The notes under the pieces were generated by a model, which ran no database searches, was not told the DNA's origin, and saw nothing but the letters and a program-made list of their open reading frames with translations. From the NCBI RefSeq assembly GCF_014212125.1, contig NZ_JACJVP010000038.1, positions 1 through 62,043 of the forward strand: a stretch of 62,043 bases of DNA. Reading direction: 5' to 3'. This document shows positions 50,853-58,127 of this stretch, piece by piece (position 1 is the first letter of the stretch; each line of letters opens with the position of its first letter). Origin of the DNA: Cohnella nanjingensis (GTDB lineage: Bacteria; Bacillota; Bacilli; Paenibacillales; Paenibacillaceae). Position numbers and translations under genes: made by a program.

Positions 50853-52532
50853 ATGGCTGCAATGCCCCGCAAGGAATCCCTGCCGGAGAACCGTCCGGAT
50901 CAAACGATGTTATCGGTTCGCGAATTGTTGGAGCTGCCGCCGTTGGACGGAGCCAGACTCGCCGCGGGAGAACGGGGAGCCGGCGCCGTCGTTGCGCGCG
51001 TCCGCGTGCTGGAGTCGCCGGACGCCGCCCGGTGGGCGCGCGCGGGCGAATGGGTGCTCCTGCCGGGACGGGAGGAACCGGAGCGGCTCGGTCAGCTCTT
51101 CGCCGAGTTGGCGCGGCAGGGCGTCGCGGCCGTCGGCCTTCGATCGGCCCGGTTGGCCGATCCCGAGACGCTGAAGGCCGCGCTGGATGAAGCGGATGCC
51201 GTCGGCTTGCCGGTGGTCGAGCTGCCCGGCGATCTGGCGCTCGCCGACGTCGTCCGCGCGGTGATGGAGCGGGCTTCGCCGAACGAGGAGACGCCGCTCG
51301 CCGAGCTTCAGAGCCGCATCCAGGCAATGACCCGTCTGATGTTGGAGGGCAGCGGCCTGTTGGCGCTGCTGGACGCGATGGAGCGGATGCTCGGCAATCC
51401 GGTGGCCGTCGTGCAGGAACACGATCAGCCGTGGGTGTCGGAGTCGCTGAGGGAAGCGGAAGCGCCCTTCGCCGGCCCCCTCGCGCAGGCGCTCGCCTAT
51501 CGGCATATGGCCGGGCGTGGCGCGCGCGGCGTATTCGTGACGCAGCAGAGCGCCTATCGCGTCTATGTCTGCCCGATTCCGTCCCGCCGGAGCAAACCGG
51601 CCAATCTCTTGCTGATCGAGCGCCACGCGGACATCGATTCGCTGGGCATGCTGAGCATGGATCGCTTGTCCGTGCTGATCGGCATGGAGTTGGCGAACGA
51701 AGAAGCGGTTCGGGAAGTGGAGGGGAAGTACCTGGAGCAGTTTCTTCAGGATTGGCTGTCCGGCAAGATCGTCGCGGCCGGCGACTGGAAGCTTCGCGCC
51801 GAAGTGTGCGGCTGCTCGTTGCCCGAGGATACGCCTCTGTGCGCCGTGCTGGTCGGCATGAGCGAGCGGCATCCTTCGCCCGATCGGCTCCGGGAGCTGG
51901 CGCGCCGGCTCCGCGCCGAACGGTTCCGAACCGTGGAGACGCTCCTCGCGTCGCCGTTCGGCGGCGAGCTTGCGCTCATCGTCCCCGTCCCCGAGACGGA
52001 TCGGGCCGAACCGCAGTCGGCGTCTGCGGTATCGGCCCTGCTCGAGCGACTGCAGCCGGAGCTGCGGTCGCTGATCGGCGACGCGTCGCTCCGGCTCTTC
52101 GCCGGCCGCCCGGCCGGCCGCCCGGAGCTGCTGCCGATGAGCCTCTCCCAAGCGCGTCGCGCCCGTCAAGTCGCCGAGGTGTGCGGCTTGCCCGGCGAAC
52201 GGGTGGCTTACGATCGGCTGGGCGTCTACTCGCTGCTCTATCTGATCCCTTCGAGCGAAGAGCGGGCGCAATTCCTGGAGCGCTTCGCGCACCCGCTGCA
52301 GCAGGCAGACCGCAAAGGGGGAGGGCGGCTCGTCGAGACGCTGGAGATGTTTTTCCGGTGCAACGGCAATATCAAGCTGACTTCCGAGAAGCTGTACGCG
52401 CACTACAACACGGTCGTCTACCGATTGGACAAAATCCAGAACATCCTCGGCGTGTCGCTCGACGATCCCGAGGATCGACTGCAGCTTCAGCTGTCGCTAA
52501 AGCTTGGCCACATCACCCCGGCCGGCAACTGA
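50853..52532 (+). CDS. PucR-family transcriptional regulator
   Basis: A 559-residue regulator with an N-terminal PucR sensor-like domain (LSVRELLELPPLDGARLAAG, then LFAELARQGVAAVGL), a central degenerate GGDEF-like region, and a C-terminal helix-turn-helix ending LVETLEMFFRCNGNIKLTSEKLYAHYNTVVYRLDKIQNILG. Members often control purine or other nitrogen-compound catabolism, but no such operon is adjacent here. ATG 50853 lies 6 bp after GGAGGG; the ATG one codon earlier is an alternative. Orphan; its target could be distant or itself. Confidence 0.85.
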   Translation: MAAMPRKESLPENRPDQTMLSVRELLELPPLDGARLAAGERGAGAVVARVRVLESPDAARWARAGEWVLLPGREEPERLGQLFAELARQGVAAVGLRSARLADPETLKAALDEADAVGLPVVELPGDLALADVVRAVMERASPNEETPLAELQSRIQAMTRLMLEGSGLLALLDAMERMLGNPVAVVQEHDQPWVSESLREAEAPFAGPLAQALAYRHMAGRGARGVFVTQQSAYRVYVCPIPSRRSKPANLLLIERHADIDSLGMLSMDRLSVLIGMELANEEAVREVEGKYLEQFLQDWLSGKIVAAGDWKLRAEVCGCSLPEDTPLCAVLVGMSERHPSPDRLRELARRLRAERFRTVETLLASPFGGELALIVPVPETDRAEPQSASAVSALLERLQPELRSLIGDASLRLFAGRPAGRPELLPMSLSQARRARQVAEVCGLPGERVAYDRLGVYSLLYLIPSSEERAQFLERFAHPLQQADRKGGGRLVETLEMFFRCNGNIKLTSEKLYAHYNTVVYRLDKIQNILGVSLDDPEDRLQLQLSLKLGHITPAGN

Positions 52533-52574
52533 GCTTGAAGCGCCGCGTCCGCTCCTCTTCGTTCCGCATGCCAA

Positions 52575-52608
52575 AAAAGCCTTGCAGCCGTCCGGCTGCA
52601 AGGCTTTT
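52575..52608. terminator. Bidirectional terminator between the PucR gene and the YjcZ-type gene
   Basis: AAAAGCCTTGCAGCC (52575-52589) pairs perfectly with GGCTGCAAGGCTTTT (52594-52608) around a 4-nt loop. Confidence 0.9.
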
Positions 52609-52619
52609 GGGCAATGCGG

Positions 52620-52781
52620 TCAGTACCGGACTGCGCGGAGAATAATCACCAGCAGAATGAAAAGGACGAGAACGAATGCTGCTCCGCCGCCATATCCGCC
52701 TACAGGACCGCAACCTACGCCTCCATAGCCTCCAACGCCTCCATAGCCTCCATAGCCACCATAGCCTCCAACGTATGCCAT
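52620..52781 (-). CDS. YjcZ-type small sporulation membrane peptide
   Basis: A 53-residue ORF that is easy to miss because of its size. GGGAGG lies 9 bp before the ATG at 52781. The first 33 residues are Gly/Tyr/Val repeats (GGYGGYGG pattern), followed by a single hydrophobic helix AAFVLVLFILLVIILRAV and a short basic end. This is the layout of the Bacillus YjcZ/YhaL-like spore peptides. It follows the gerP operon on the same strand and ends 12 bp before a strong terminator. A CATAGACTG sequence (minus strand, 52839-52831) upstream could be a mother-cell sigma -10, weakly. Confidence 0.8.
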   Translation of the reverse strand: MAYVGGYGGYGGYGGVGGYGGVGCGPVGGYGGGAAFVLVLFILLVIILRAVRY

Positions 52782-52890
52782 ACCGGTAACCTCCCGTGAA
52801 TGTGGTGTGGTGTGAGCTGCCTCACGGAATCAGTCTATGCGAGACAAGAAAGGGCAGCTTGTGCGCCCGCACAATCCGGCGACGCCTAAT

Positions 52891-53322
52891 TCAGGCGGAT
52901 ACCGGAGGGACGGGAGGAACCGGAGCGACCGGAGTCGCCGGTGAGATCGTCGAGGCGTTGAAGTGCCGGATATTGACGATGCGGGTTTCGGCGGTCAACG
53001 GTCCGCTGCAGCCGAATCGCGTCAACGCCGAGTTGGAGAGACCGATGACCTGTACATCTCCGATCTCGATGTCGCCCCAGGCCGTGGAGGAGAAGCTTAC
53101 TTCTTCCTGCGGAGCGGGAAGCAGGATCGGCCGGTAGTAGAGCGAGTAGGCGGAGAAGGGCAGCTCGTTGCTCTCAAAATCGGCGATCGCGCGCTGGATG
53201 GCGATTACGCGGTTGAACAAGTCGGTAGTGCCGTTGTCGTCTCCGAACTGCAAGACCGAGGCTTGCGACACGGTATTGAAGTAGACGTTGCGGACCCGCG
53301 ATTCCCGACAGGTCAGGCTCAC
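52891..53322 (-). CDS. gerPE: Spore germination protein GerPE
   Basis: A 143-residue protein with the GerPE start (RVRNVYFNTVSQASVLQFGDD) and GDIEIGDVQVIGLSNSALTRFG in the middle, ending in a Pro/Val-rich tail (ATPVAPVPPVPPV). GerP proteins help nutrients cross the spore coat to reach germinant receptors. GTG 53322 overlaps the gerPD stop by 4 bp. It is the last recognisable gerP gene here: no gerPF follows. Confidence 0.85.
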   Translation of the reverse strand: MSLTCRESRVRNVYFNTVSQASVLQFGDDNGTTDLFNRVIAIQRAIADFESNELPFSAYSLYYRPILLPAPQEEVSFSSTAWGDIEIGDVQVIGLSNSALTRFGCSGPLTAETRIVNIRHFNASTISPATPVAPVPPVPPVSA

Positions 53323-53543
53323 AGCCCTTGCTCCAACTCTTCGTCGGGCAGGCTGGGCATCGGTGCGAGCGGTCCGACGATGACCGATTCCGGCGGCGTG
53401 TCGAAGAACGAAGACAGCGTGAGCGACTCCGTATCGCCGATGAGGAACGAGGCGGAGCTCGACACGCCGATGATGCGGATCGAGCCGATGGCCACGGGGC
53501 CGTTGGTCACATTCAATTGCACGGGTTGTCGTGAAGGGAACAT
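53319..53543 (-). CDS. gerPD: Spore germination protein GerPD
   Basis: A 74-residue protein: VQLNVTNGPVAIGSIRIIGVSSSASFLIGD is typical of GerPD, followed by an acidic C-terminal end. ATG 53543 has AAGGAGG 5 bp upstream. The same frame is open to 53732 through gerPC but that part is Arg-rich and has no ribosome site. It lies 1 bp after the gerPC stop and overlaps gerPE. Confidence 0.85.
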   Translation of the reverse strand: MFPSRQPVQLNVTNGPVAIGSIRIIGVSSSASFLIGDTESLTLSSFFDTPPESVIVGPLAPMPSLPDEELEQGL

Positions 53544-53544
53544 G

Positions 53545-54186
53545 TTATCCTCCTTCCGGATTCGGTCCTTTGCGCGTGCGCAGGTAGGCGTCGAAGGCCG
53601 ACAAGACATCTCGTTTCGTTTTCTGCAGGATGCCGTCCCGCCACTGAATCTTCTCCTCGTCTCTCCCCGTTTGCGGGAACGGCGAGGTGCGGGCATAGTG
53701 ATGCACCCGCGCACGCAATTGCGCTTTGACATCCTGGATGACCGCTTGAGCCTGCTCCCGCTCCAGCGGCGTCTGATGCTGCGCGGACAGCCGCTCCAGC
53801 TCGGCCTGCGCGTCCTGATCCATGAACGCGAGCGCTTGCTGCTGAAGCGTGCCGATCTGATCCGCCATCTCGTCTTGAGGCTGCGCCGGGGGATTCCACA
53901 TGCCCGGCACGGGCGTCTCGAACGAGTCGACGTCGCCTTGCTGTCCCTGCGGCGTCAACCCGATATTGAGCGTGCCGTCCAAGCGGCTGACCTTGAGCTG
54001 ATCGAAATGATATTCGACGTGGATCGGCGGCTTCTTCTGCAGATCGTCCAGTTGCCGTTGCATCGCGTCGATCTGCGCGAGCGCCGTCTGCAGGCGCTGC
54101 TCCGTGAGCTGAAGCTGCCAAACGATATCCTTCCAGTCGGTAGGACCTTGCGGCCATGGCCAGGTCGAATTCGTTGTCACGTGCAT
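53545..54186 (-). CDS. gerPC: Spore germination protein GerPC
   Basis: A 213-residue GerPC homologue: an N-terminal coiled coil (VWQLQLTEQRLQTALAQIDAMQRQLDDLQ) followed by the conserved PPIHVEYHFDQLKVSRLDGTLNIGLTPQG, and a helical C-terminal half. AAGGAG precedes ATG 54186. It lies 47 bp after gerPB in the same operon. Confidence 0.88.
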   Translation of the reverse strand: MHVTTNSTWPWPQGPTDWKDIVWQLQLTEQRLQTALAQIDAMQRQLDDLQKKPPIHVEYHFDQLKVSRLDGTLNIGLTPQGQQGDVDSFETPVPGMWNPPAQPQDEMADQIGTLQQQALAFMDQDAQAELERLSAQHQTPLEREQAQAVIQDVKAQLRARVHHYARTSPFPQTGRDEEKIQWRDGILQKTKRDVLSAFDAYLRTRKGPNPEGG

Positions 54187-54233
54187 CCGCTCCTTCGACG
54201 CTCGCGCGGAGTTTAAGGATGGGTCTTAGCCGC

Positions 54234-54473
54234 CTAGCTCGGATTCGGCAGCGATACGAGCGAAGTGGGCGCGAGCCCGGCCGCTTCGGCTTGGGCCGCG
54301 GTTTGGGTCGGGGTCAATTGCGGGGCGGGCCCCGTGTACCCGCCGGTGTTGTAGAGCTGAGACAGCGATTGGATGCTGCCCGCGCTGCCGATCTGCAGGA
54401 CGGACGAGTTCGAGACGGCATCGACGCGCAGTTGGCCGATAGTGATCTGCTGGTGAATATTCCACTGAATCAT
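54234..54473 (-). CDS. gerPB: Spore germination protein GerPB
   Basis: A 79-residue protein with the GerPB pattern VDAVSNSSVLQIGSAGSIQSLSQLYNTGG and a Pro/Thr-rich C terminus. ATG 54473 overlaps the gerPA stop (ATGA). Confidence 0.88.
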   Translation of the reverse strand: MIQWNIHQQITIGQLRVDAVSNSSVLQIGSAGSIQSLSQLYNTGGYTGPAPQLTPTQTAAQAEAAGLAPTSLVSLPNPS

Positions 54474-54703
54474 ATGATCCCTGAATTACCGACTTCGGTT
54501 GAGGAGGAATCCACTACGTCAGGGTCGTTCGTATTCGTAGAGCTGATCGAGTTCGTTCGAGGGAAGTCCCCGGTCACGAACGATCCCGCGCCGGCAAACG
54601 TCTTCGTGGTGCTGACGGGCTTCACTTGCAAGGTATCGCCAAAGAGCACGACGCCGCTCGAGCCCACGGTTAAGATCTTGACGGCTCCGACGATGCTGGG
54701 CAT
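54470..54703 (-). CDS. gerPA: Spore germination protein GerPA (GerPA/GerPF family)
   Basis: A 77-residue protein starting MPSIVGAVKI with SSGVVLFGDTLQVKP, KTFAGAGS and NTNDPDVVDSS, the shared GerPA/GerPF pattern. Position as first gene argues for GerPA. AAAGGAGT lies 9 bp before ATG 54703. Its promoter region contains a mother-cell-sigma-like element, and it is divergent from the Hsp20-like gene. Confidence 0.85.
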   Translation of the reverse strand: MPSIVGAVKILTVGSSGVVLFGDTLQVKPVSTTKTFAGAGSFVTGDFPRTNSISSTNTNDPDVVDSSSTEVGNSGII

Positions 54704-54735
54704 GTCGCAACGACTCCTTTGATGCAGTCATGGTT

Positions 54736-54763
54736 CATTGTATGATAGTCCGCGCCCAGAGGT
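54736..54763 (-). promoter_or_regulatory. Sigma-K-like promoter of the gerP operon
   Basis: On the minus strand AC (54763-54762), a 17-bp spacer and CATACAATG (54744-54736) resemble the late mother-cell sigma-K pattern (AC, then CATAnnnTA); CATACAAT also fits the sigma-E -10. It lies about 35 bp before gerPA. Confidence 0.5.
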
Positions 54764-54793
54764 TACCGGAGCTCCGCGGTCTCCCCGGCGGAC

Positions 54794-54821
54794 ACCGCAA
54801 GCGCCCGGCGGGCATATACTG
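54794..54821 (+). promoter_or_regulatory. Sigma-K-like promoter of the Hsp20-like gene
   Basis: AC (54794-54795), a 17-bp spacer and CATATACTG (54813-54821) have the same layout as the gerP promoter on the other strand. The motif is short, so chance is possible. Confidence 0.35.
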
Positions 54822-54861
54822 GGAGCGGAGCGATATTCCCGGCCTCAAGGGGGAGGAGAAC

Positions 54862-55350
54862 ATGTCTTTTTTCGACAACGGCCCGTTGCCGAATTGGAAG
54901 GAGATCCAGAACTGGCTCGGCAGGGAGATTCCTTGGGAGCTGGTGGAGAAGTGGGACAAAAAGGACGACGACGCGTGGCTGGACCGGTTCATTCGTAACT
55001 TCATGGCGCCCGCGGAGTCGCAAACGCCGGAGAAGATGCCGGCCGAAAAGCCCGTCGTTCAGGGGGATGCCCGCAAGACCGTTCCTTCGGAGATTTCGCG
55101 GTCGTCCAAACACGTGACCGTCGCGTTCAAGCTGCCGAATGAGACCGACTTGAAGCCCGTACGGCTCTATGCCACGGCGGATCGGCTCCGGCTGACCGGC
55201 TTGCCGGGCGGACGCTCGGAGACCGTCCTGATGCCGTGCCGCGTTTATGCCAAGTCGGGCCGCGCCGAATGGAAGCAAGGCCGCCTCGTCATCCGATTCC
55301 GCAGGCGGCGCACGGAAAAGAACGAAGTGGAATTGTTCATTCAGGCCTGA
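54862..55350 (+). CDS. Hsp20/alpha-crystallin-like protein, probably spore-related
   Basis: A 162-residue protein. The N-terminal part is acidic and Trp-rich (FFDNGPLPNWKEIQNWLGREIPW); from about residue 88 a beta-sandwich like Hsp20 is suggested (KHVTVAFKLPNETDLKPVRLYATADRLRLTGLPGG, ending FRRRRTEKNEVELFIQA). The usual IxI tail is absent. GGGGGAGGAG precedes ATG 54862. Divergence from gerPA and a matching sporulation-type promoter suggest a GerT-like or coat role, which is inference. Confidence 0.6.
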   Translation: MSFFDNGPLPNWKEIQNWLGREIPWELVEKWDKKDDDAWLDRFIRNFMAPAESQTPEKMPAEKPVVQGDARKTVPSEISRSSKHVTVAFKLPNETDLKPVRLYATADRLRLTGLPGGRSETVLMPCRVYAKSGRAEWKQGRLVIRFRRRRTEKNEVELFIQA

Positions 55351-55362
55351 ATCCGTTATAAT
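55333..55362 (+). promoter_or_regulatory. Possible promoter of the small membrane protein gene
   Basis: TTGTTC (55333-55338), an 18-bp spacer and consensus TATAAT (55357-55362). A 10-bp-arm hairpin (GCGTGCGCCG at 55374-55383 with CGGCGTACGC at 55394-55403) sits in the leader just before the ribosome site. Confidence 0.4.
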
Positions 55363-55428
55363 GCTATCAACGGGCGTGCGCCGCCTAAGCGAACGGCGTA
55401 CGCATAACGGATTAGGGAGGCTAACGGT

Positions 55429-55629
55429 GTGGAGCTCGTGGACGTATCGGAAGTGTCGCCCGCGTTGTTCGTGACGGGGGTTATTTTTATTCTGCTGGTG
55501 GGCGGGCTGCTCAGTATGGGCGTGCTCCGCTTCTTCCAGACGAAGAAGCGTCAAGGATGGTTCTTCATGAGCGGATCGGCGCTGTCGCTGCTCCTGCTCG
55601 TGCTGATCGTCGATCGCTGGTTCAGCTGA
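55429..55629 (+). CDS. Small two-helix membrane protein
   Basis: A 66-residue protein with two membrane segments (LFVTGVIFILLVGGLLSMGV and SGSALSLLLLVLIVDRW) joined by a basic turn RFFQTKKRQG. GTG 55429 has GGGAGG 8 bp upstream. No family recognised. It stands alone between the Hsp20-like gene and a repeat element. Confidence 0.65.
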   Translation: MELVDVSEVSPALFVTGVIFILLVGGLLSMGVLRFFQTKKRQGWFFMSGSALSLLLLVLIVDRWFS

Positions 55630-55758
55630 CGGAACCGGGGGAGCGCTTCGCGCTTCCCGGCAGCGTCCGACATACGGCATCGCCGCAGATTGCGGCGGTG
55701 CCGTTTCGTTTGTTCATACGGCATGCATTAGTTTCACTCCTATTCCTTTCTGTATGAC

Positions 55759-55914
55759 CTCCGATAAAAACGTGTCGCCCTCTTCTGAGAAGAAGGCAAT
55801 TCCGTTTTTACTTGACGTATCAGAAAGTATTAGTTTCACCTCTACTTTACTGATCCGTCTCCGATAAAAACGTGTCGCCCTCTTCTAAGAAGAAGGCAAT
55901 TCCGTTTTTACTTG
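55759..55914 (+). repeat. Composite palindromic repeat: two 56-bp units at 100-bp spacing
   Basis: Units at 55759-55814 and 55859-55914 are identical except at one base. Each runs CTCCGATAAAAACG, an inner CTTCT/AGAAG stem, and CCGTTTTTACTTG. The 44-bp linker (GTATCAG to CTGAT) is the same linker, reversed, as in the element at 8758-8919. It fills much of the 441-bp gap 55630-56070; 55630-55758 shows nothing else recognisable. Confidence 0.9.
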
Positions 55915-55992
55915 TTTGTGAACATTTCATGGCCGTTTCCCATACGCATCGCAACTTTTATCGCTGATTTTCGTCTATCCCAACATGTGTTC

Positions 55993-56021
55993 TTGACGAT
56001 TCAGACCTTTTTCTTTGTTAT
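55993..56021 (+). promoter_or_regulatory. Possible promoter of the stalk-domain protein gene
   Basis: TTGACG (55993-55998), a 17-bp spacer and TGTTAT (56016-56021), about 50 bp before the gene. Confidence 0.35.
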
Positions 56022-56070
56022 GACGCACATTCTCATCACTCTCTTATCGAAGCAAAGGAGACTTACCCGA

Positions 56071-58038
56071 ATGGCTTGGAATGGAAAGAAACAACGGTGG
56101 CTGCCCCTCTTGACGGGCGCCGCGCTACTGGTTACGGCGGTTACGCCGGCTTATGCGGAAGGAGCGGACGCGACGACGGCCGCCAGCCCCGGGAACGTGC
56201 TGACGCTCACGGCCAACAAGGCTCTGCTGTCGCTGAACGGCGTGAATTATCCGACCGCCCAGCCGACCGCCGTCGTCGCGGGCGTGACCTATGCGCCGCT
56301 TAGCGCGCTAGCCGCGCGCTACGGTTATTCCTTGCGCTACGACAGCAAGACGAAGGAATCGATCGCGGTGCAAGGGACGAACGAGATCCGCATGAAGCCG
56401 GGCTCGACGACGTTCTCGCTAAACGGACAGAAAGTGGACGCGGCCGGCAAGCCCTATAACCAAAAGGGCAGTCTCATGATTCCGGTGCGCATGTGGTCGA
56501 CTTTGACCGGCTCGAAGCTGACGGTACCCGCGAAGGGGCAGGTCTCGCTCGCGTGGAGCTTGGCGCCGACCGCGGATTTCAAGGTGAACCAGACGGAGAT
56601 CTACGCCGGACAGACGCCGGTGACGTATTCGAGCCTCTCCCAATTCCCGGAGAAGATCGTCGACGAGCGCTGGGAAGGCAACGAGGCGATGTTCGCCGAA
56701 CCGGGAACATACACCGTCACCCGCAGCGTCATGGACGCGACTTATACCTGGAGCACCCCGTATTCGGTCACGATAACCGTACGCCCGCCGAATCAGCCGC
56801 CGCAGGCCGCCTTTACGACGGATAAGGAAGTCTACAAGATCGGGGAGCCGATTCAGTATACGGATCAATCGACGGACGACGAGAACGCGATCACGTCGAC
56901 CGAGTGGACCAACAACAAGCCGGCGTTCTTCACCGAAGGCACGCAGACGATCAACCTCAAGGTCACCGACCGCCACGGCGCCGTCGGCGAGATCAGCAAG
57001 ACCGTGACGATCACGTCCGAAGTGATGTATACCGAAGAGCAGTTCAACCAGCGCTTCACGCCGGTCGGCGAGAAGTATCCGATCGTCGGCGCAGACGTGC
57101 TCAAGATGCAGACCGTGCCTTATACATACACCGTATCGGATCGCGCGCTGATCGCCTCGGACAGTCCGGAGGACTTCGACCGGGAAGGCATCCTGTACCG
57201 GGATTCGATGATCGGGGACTTCCGCTTGTTCCTCTATCACCAGAACATCGGAACCGAGCCTTTCAAGATCTACCTGGCCGCGACGAACGATAGCGCGGTC
57301 CCCGCGACGGTGACGCTCGGCGCCAGAGGCCAAGCCGGACCGGACAGCTTCGGCGCCTACACGGGTAAGGTCGCGGCAAGCCGCTACCTGATCTCCCAGG
57401 ACAACGGGGACACGACGTCCATCACCCTTGCGCCGGGCGAGACGAAGCTGGTCGCGCAGGAGCTGGGCGCGAAGCCGCTGAAGCCAGGCCAGGTGTTCTC
57501 CGCCTATGCGGACGTGAACGCTTCGTCGGACGTGAAGTTCACCTTGTTCGCGGTGAAGGGCGACAAGGACGCGCTCACCTCGCTGCCGACGCTTTCCGTA
57601 TTGCCGCGCGACGGCAAGCATATCCGCGGCACGTTCCACGGCGCGGACCGCGAAGTCTCGATCACGCAGCCGCTCGGAACGGAGGCGCAGCGCGTACCGT
57701 TCGGCGACCACTCGATCGATCCCGCCCTGGACGGCCGCGATATGCTGACCGGCCAGTTCGAGAACAACTGGGGCAACTTCGGCGTCGTGTACCATACGAC
57801 CGTTCAGGTGAAGGCGAATACGCTGATCGCGGTGAACGCGCGAGGAGGTATCTACTCCGGGGTGTTCAAGATTAACAATACGAGCGTGCTCGTCTCGAAC
57901 ACGAGCCTGCTGCTGGATCCGAATTCGGTCTGCGTCCTCTATCGGACGGGCCCGAACGACGAGACCGTCGATATCTCCTTCTTGACGGCGCTGGGCTCCA
58001 ACCTGCCGATGAACATCCTGTTCATGCCGATTAAGTAA
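56071..58038 (+). CDS. Secreted copper-amine-oxidase-N (stalk) and PKD domain protein
   Basis: A 655-residue exported protein. Residues 1-29 are a signal peptide (basic start, hydrophobic core, cleavage after AYA). Residues about 40-160 form a stalk domain (LLSLNGVNYPTAQPTAVVAGVTYAPLSALAARYG, then LMIPVRMWSTLTG), a wall-associated module common in Paenibacillus. Residues about 240-310 look like a PKD domain (NQPPQAAFTTDKEVYKIGEPIQYTDQSTDDE). The C-terminal half, with a YHQNIGTEPFKIYLAATNDS region, is of no family I know. No sortase motif or S-layer homology domain is seen. ATG 56071 has AAAGGAG upstream. Confidence 0.8.
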   Translation: MAWNGKKQRWLPLLTGAALLVTAVTPAYAEGADATTAASPGNVLTLTANKALLSLNGVNYPTAQPTAVVAGVTYAPLSALAARYGYSLRYDSKTKESIAVQGTNEIRMKPGSTTFSLNGQKVDAAGKPYNQKGSLMIPVRMWSTLTGSKLTVPAKGQVSLAWSLAPTADFKVNQTEIYAGQTPVTYSSLSQFPEKIVDERWEGNEAMFAEPGTYTVTRSVMDATYTWSTPYSVTITVRPPNQPPQAAFTTDKEVYKIGEPIQYTDQSTDDENAITSTEWTNNKPAFFTEGTQTINLKVTDRHGAVGEISKTVTITSEVMYTEEQFNQRFTPVGEKYPIVGADVLKMQTVPYTYTVSDRALIASDSPEDFDREGILYRDSMIGDFRLFLYHQNIGTEPFKIYLAATNDSAVPATVTLGARGQAGPDSFGAYTGKVAASRYLISQDNGDTTSITLAPGETKLVAQELGAKPLKPGQVFSAYADVNASSDVKFTLFAVKGDKDALTSLPTLSVLPRDGKHIRGTFHGADREVSITQPLGTEAQRVPFGDHSIDPALDGRDMLTGQFENNWGNFGVVYHTTVQVKANTLIAVNARGGIYSGVFKINNTSVLVSNTSLLLDPNSVCVLYRTGPNDETVDISFLTALGSNLPMNILFMPIK

Positions 58039-58068
58039 TCCGCGGCGAGTGTTCGCCGCCGAAGCCAG

Positions 58069-58111
58069 AACGCCCCGGCCCGACATGCCTCGCATGCGGC
58101 GCCGGGGCGTT
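58069..58111. terminator. Bidirectional terminator between the stalk protein and YitT genes
   Basis: AACGCCCCGGC (58069-58079) pairs with GCCGGGGCGTT (58101-58111); an inner GCATGC-type stem is present. Confidence 0.75.
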
Positions 58112-58127
58112 CCTCGTTCGCGGGACT

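Noticed and set aside
53544..53732. N-terminal extension of gerPD
   Set aside because: Lies inside gerPC, Arg/Cys-rich, whereas AAGGAGG sits 5 bp before the internal ATG at 53543.
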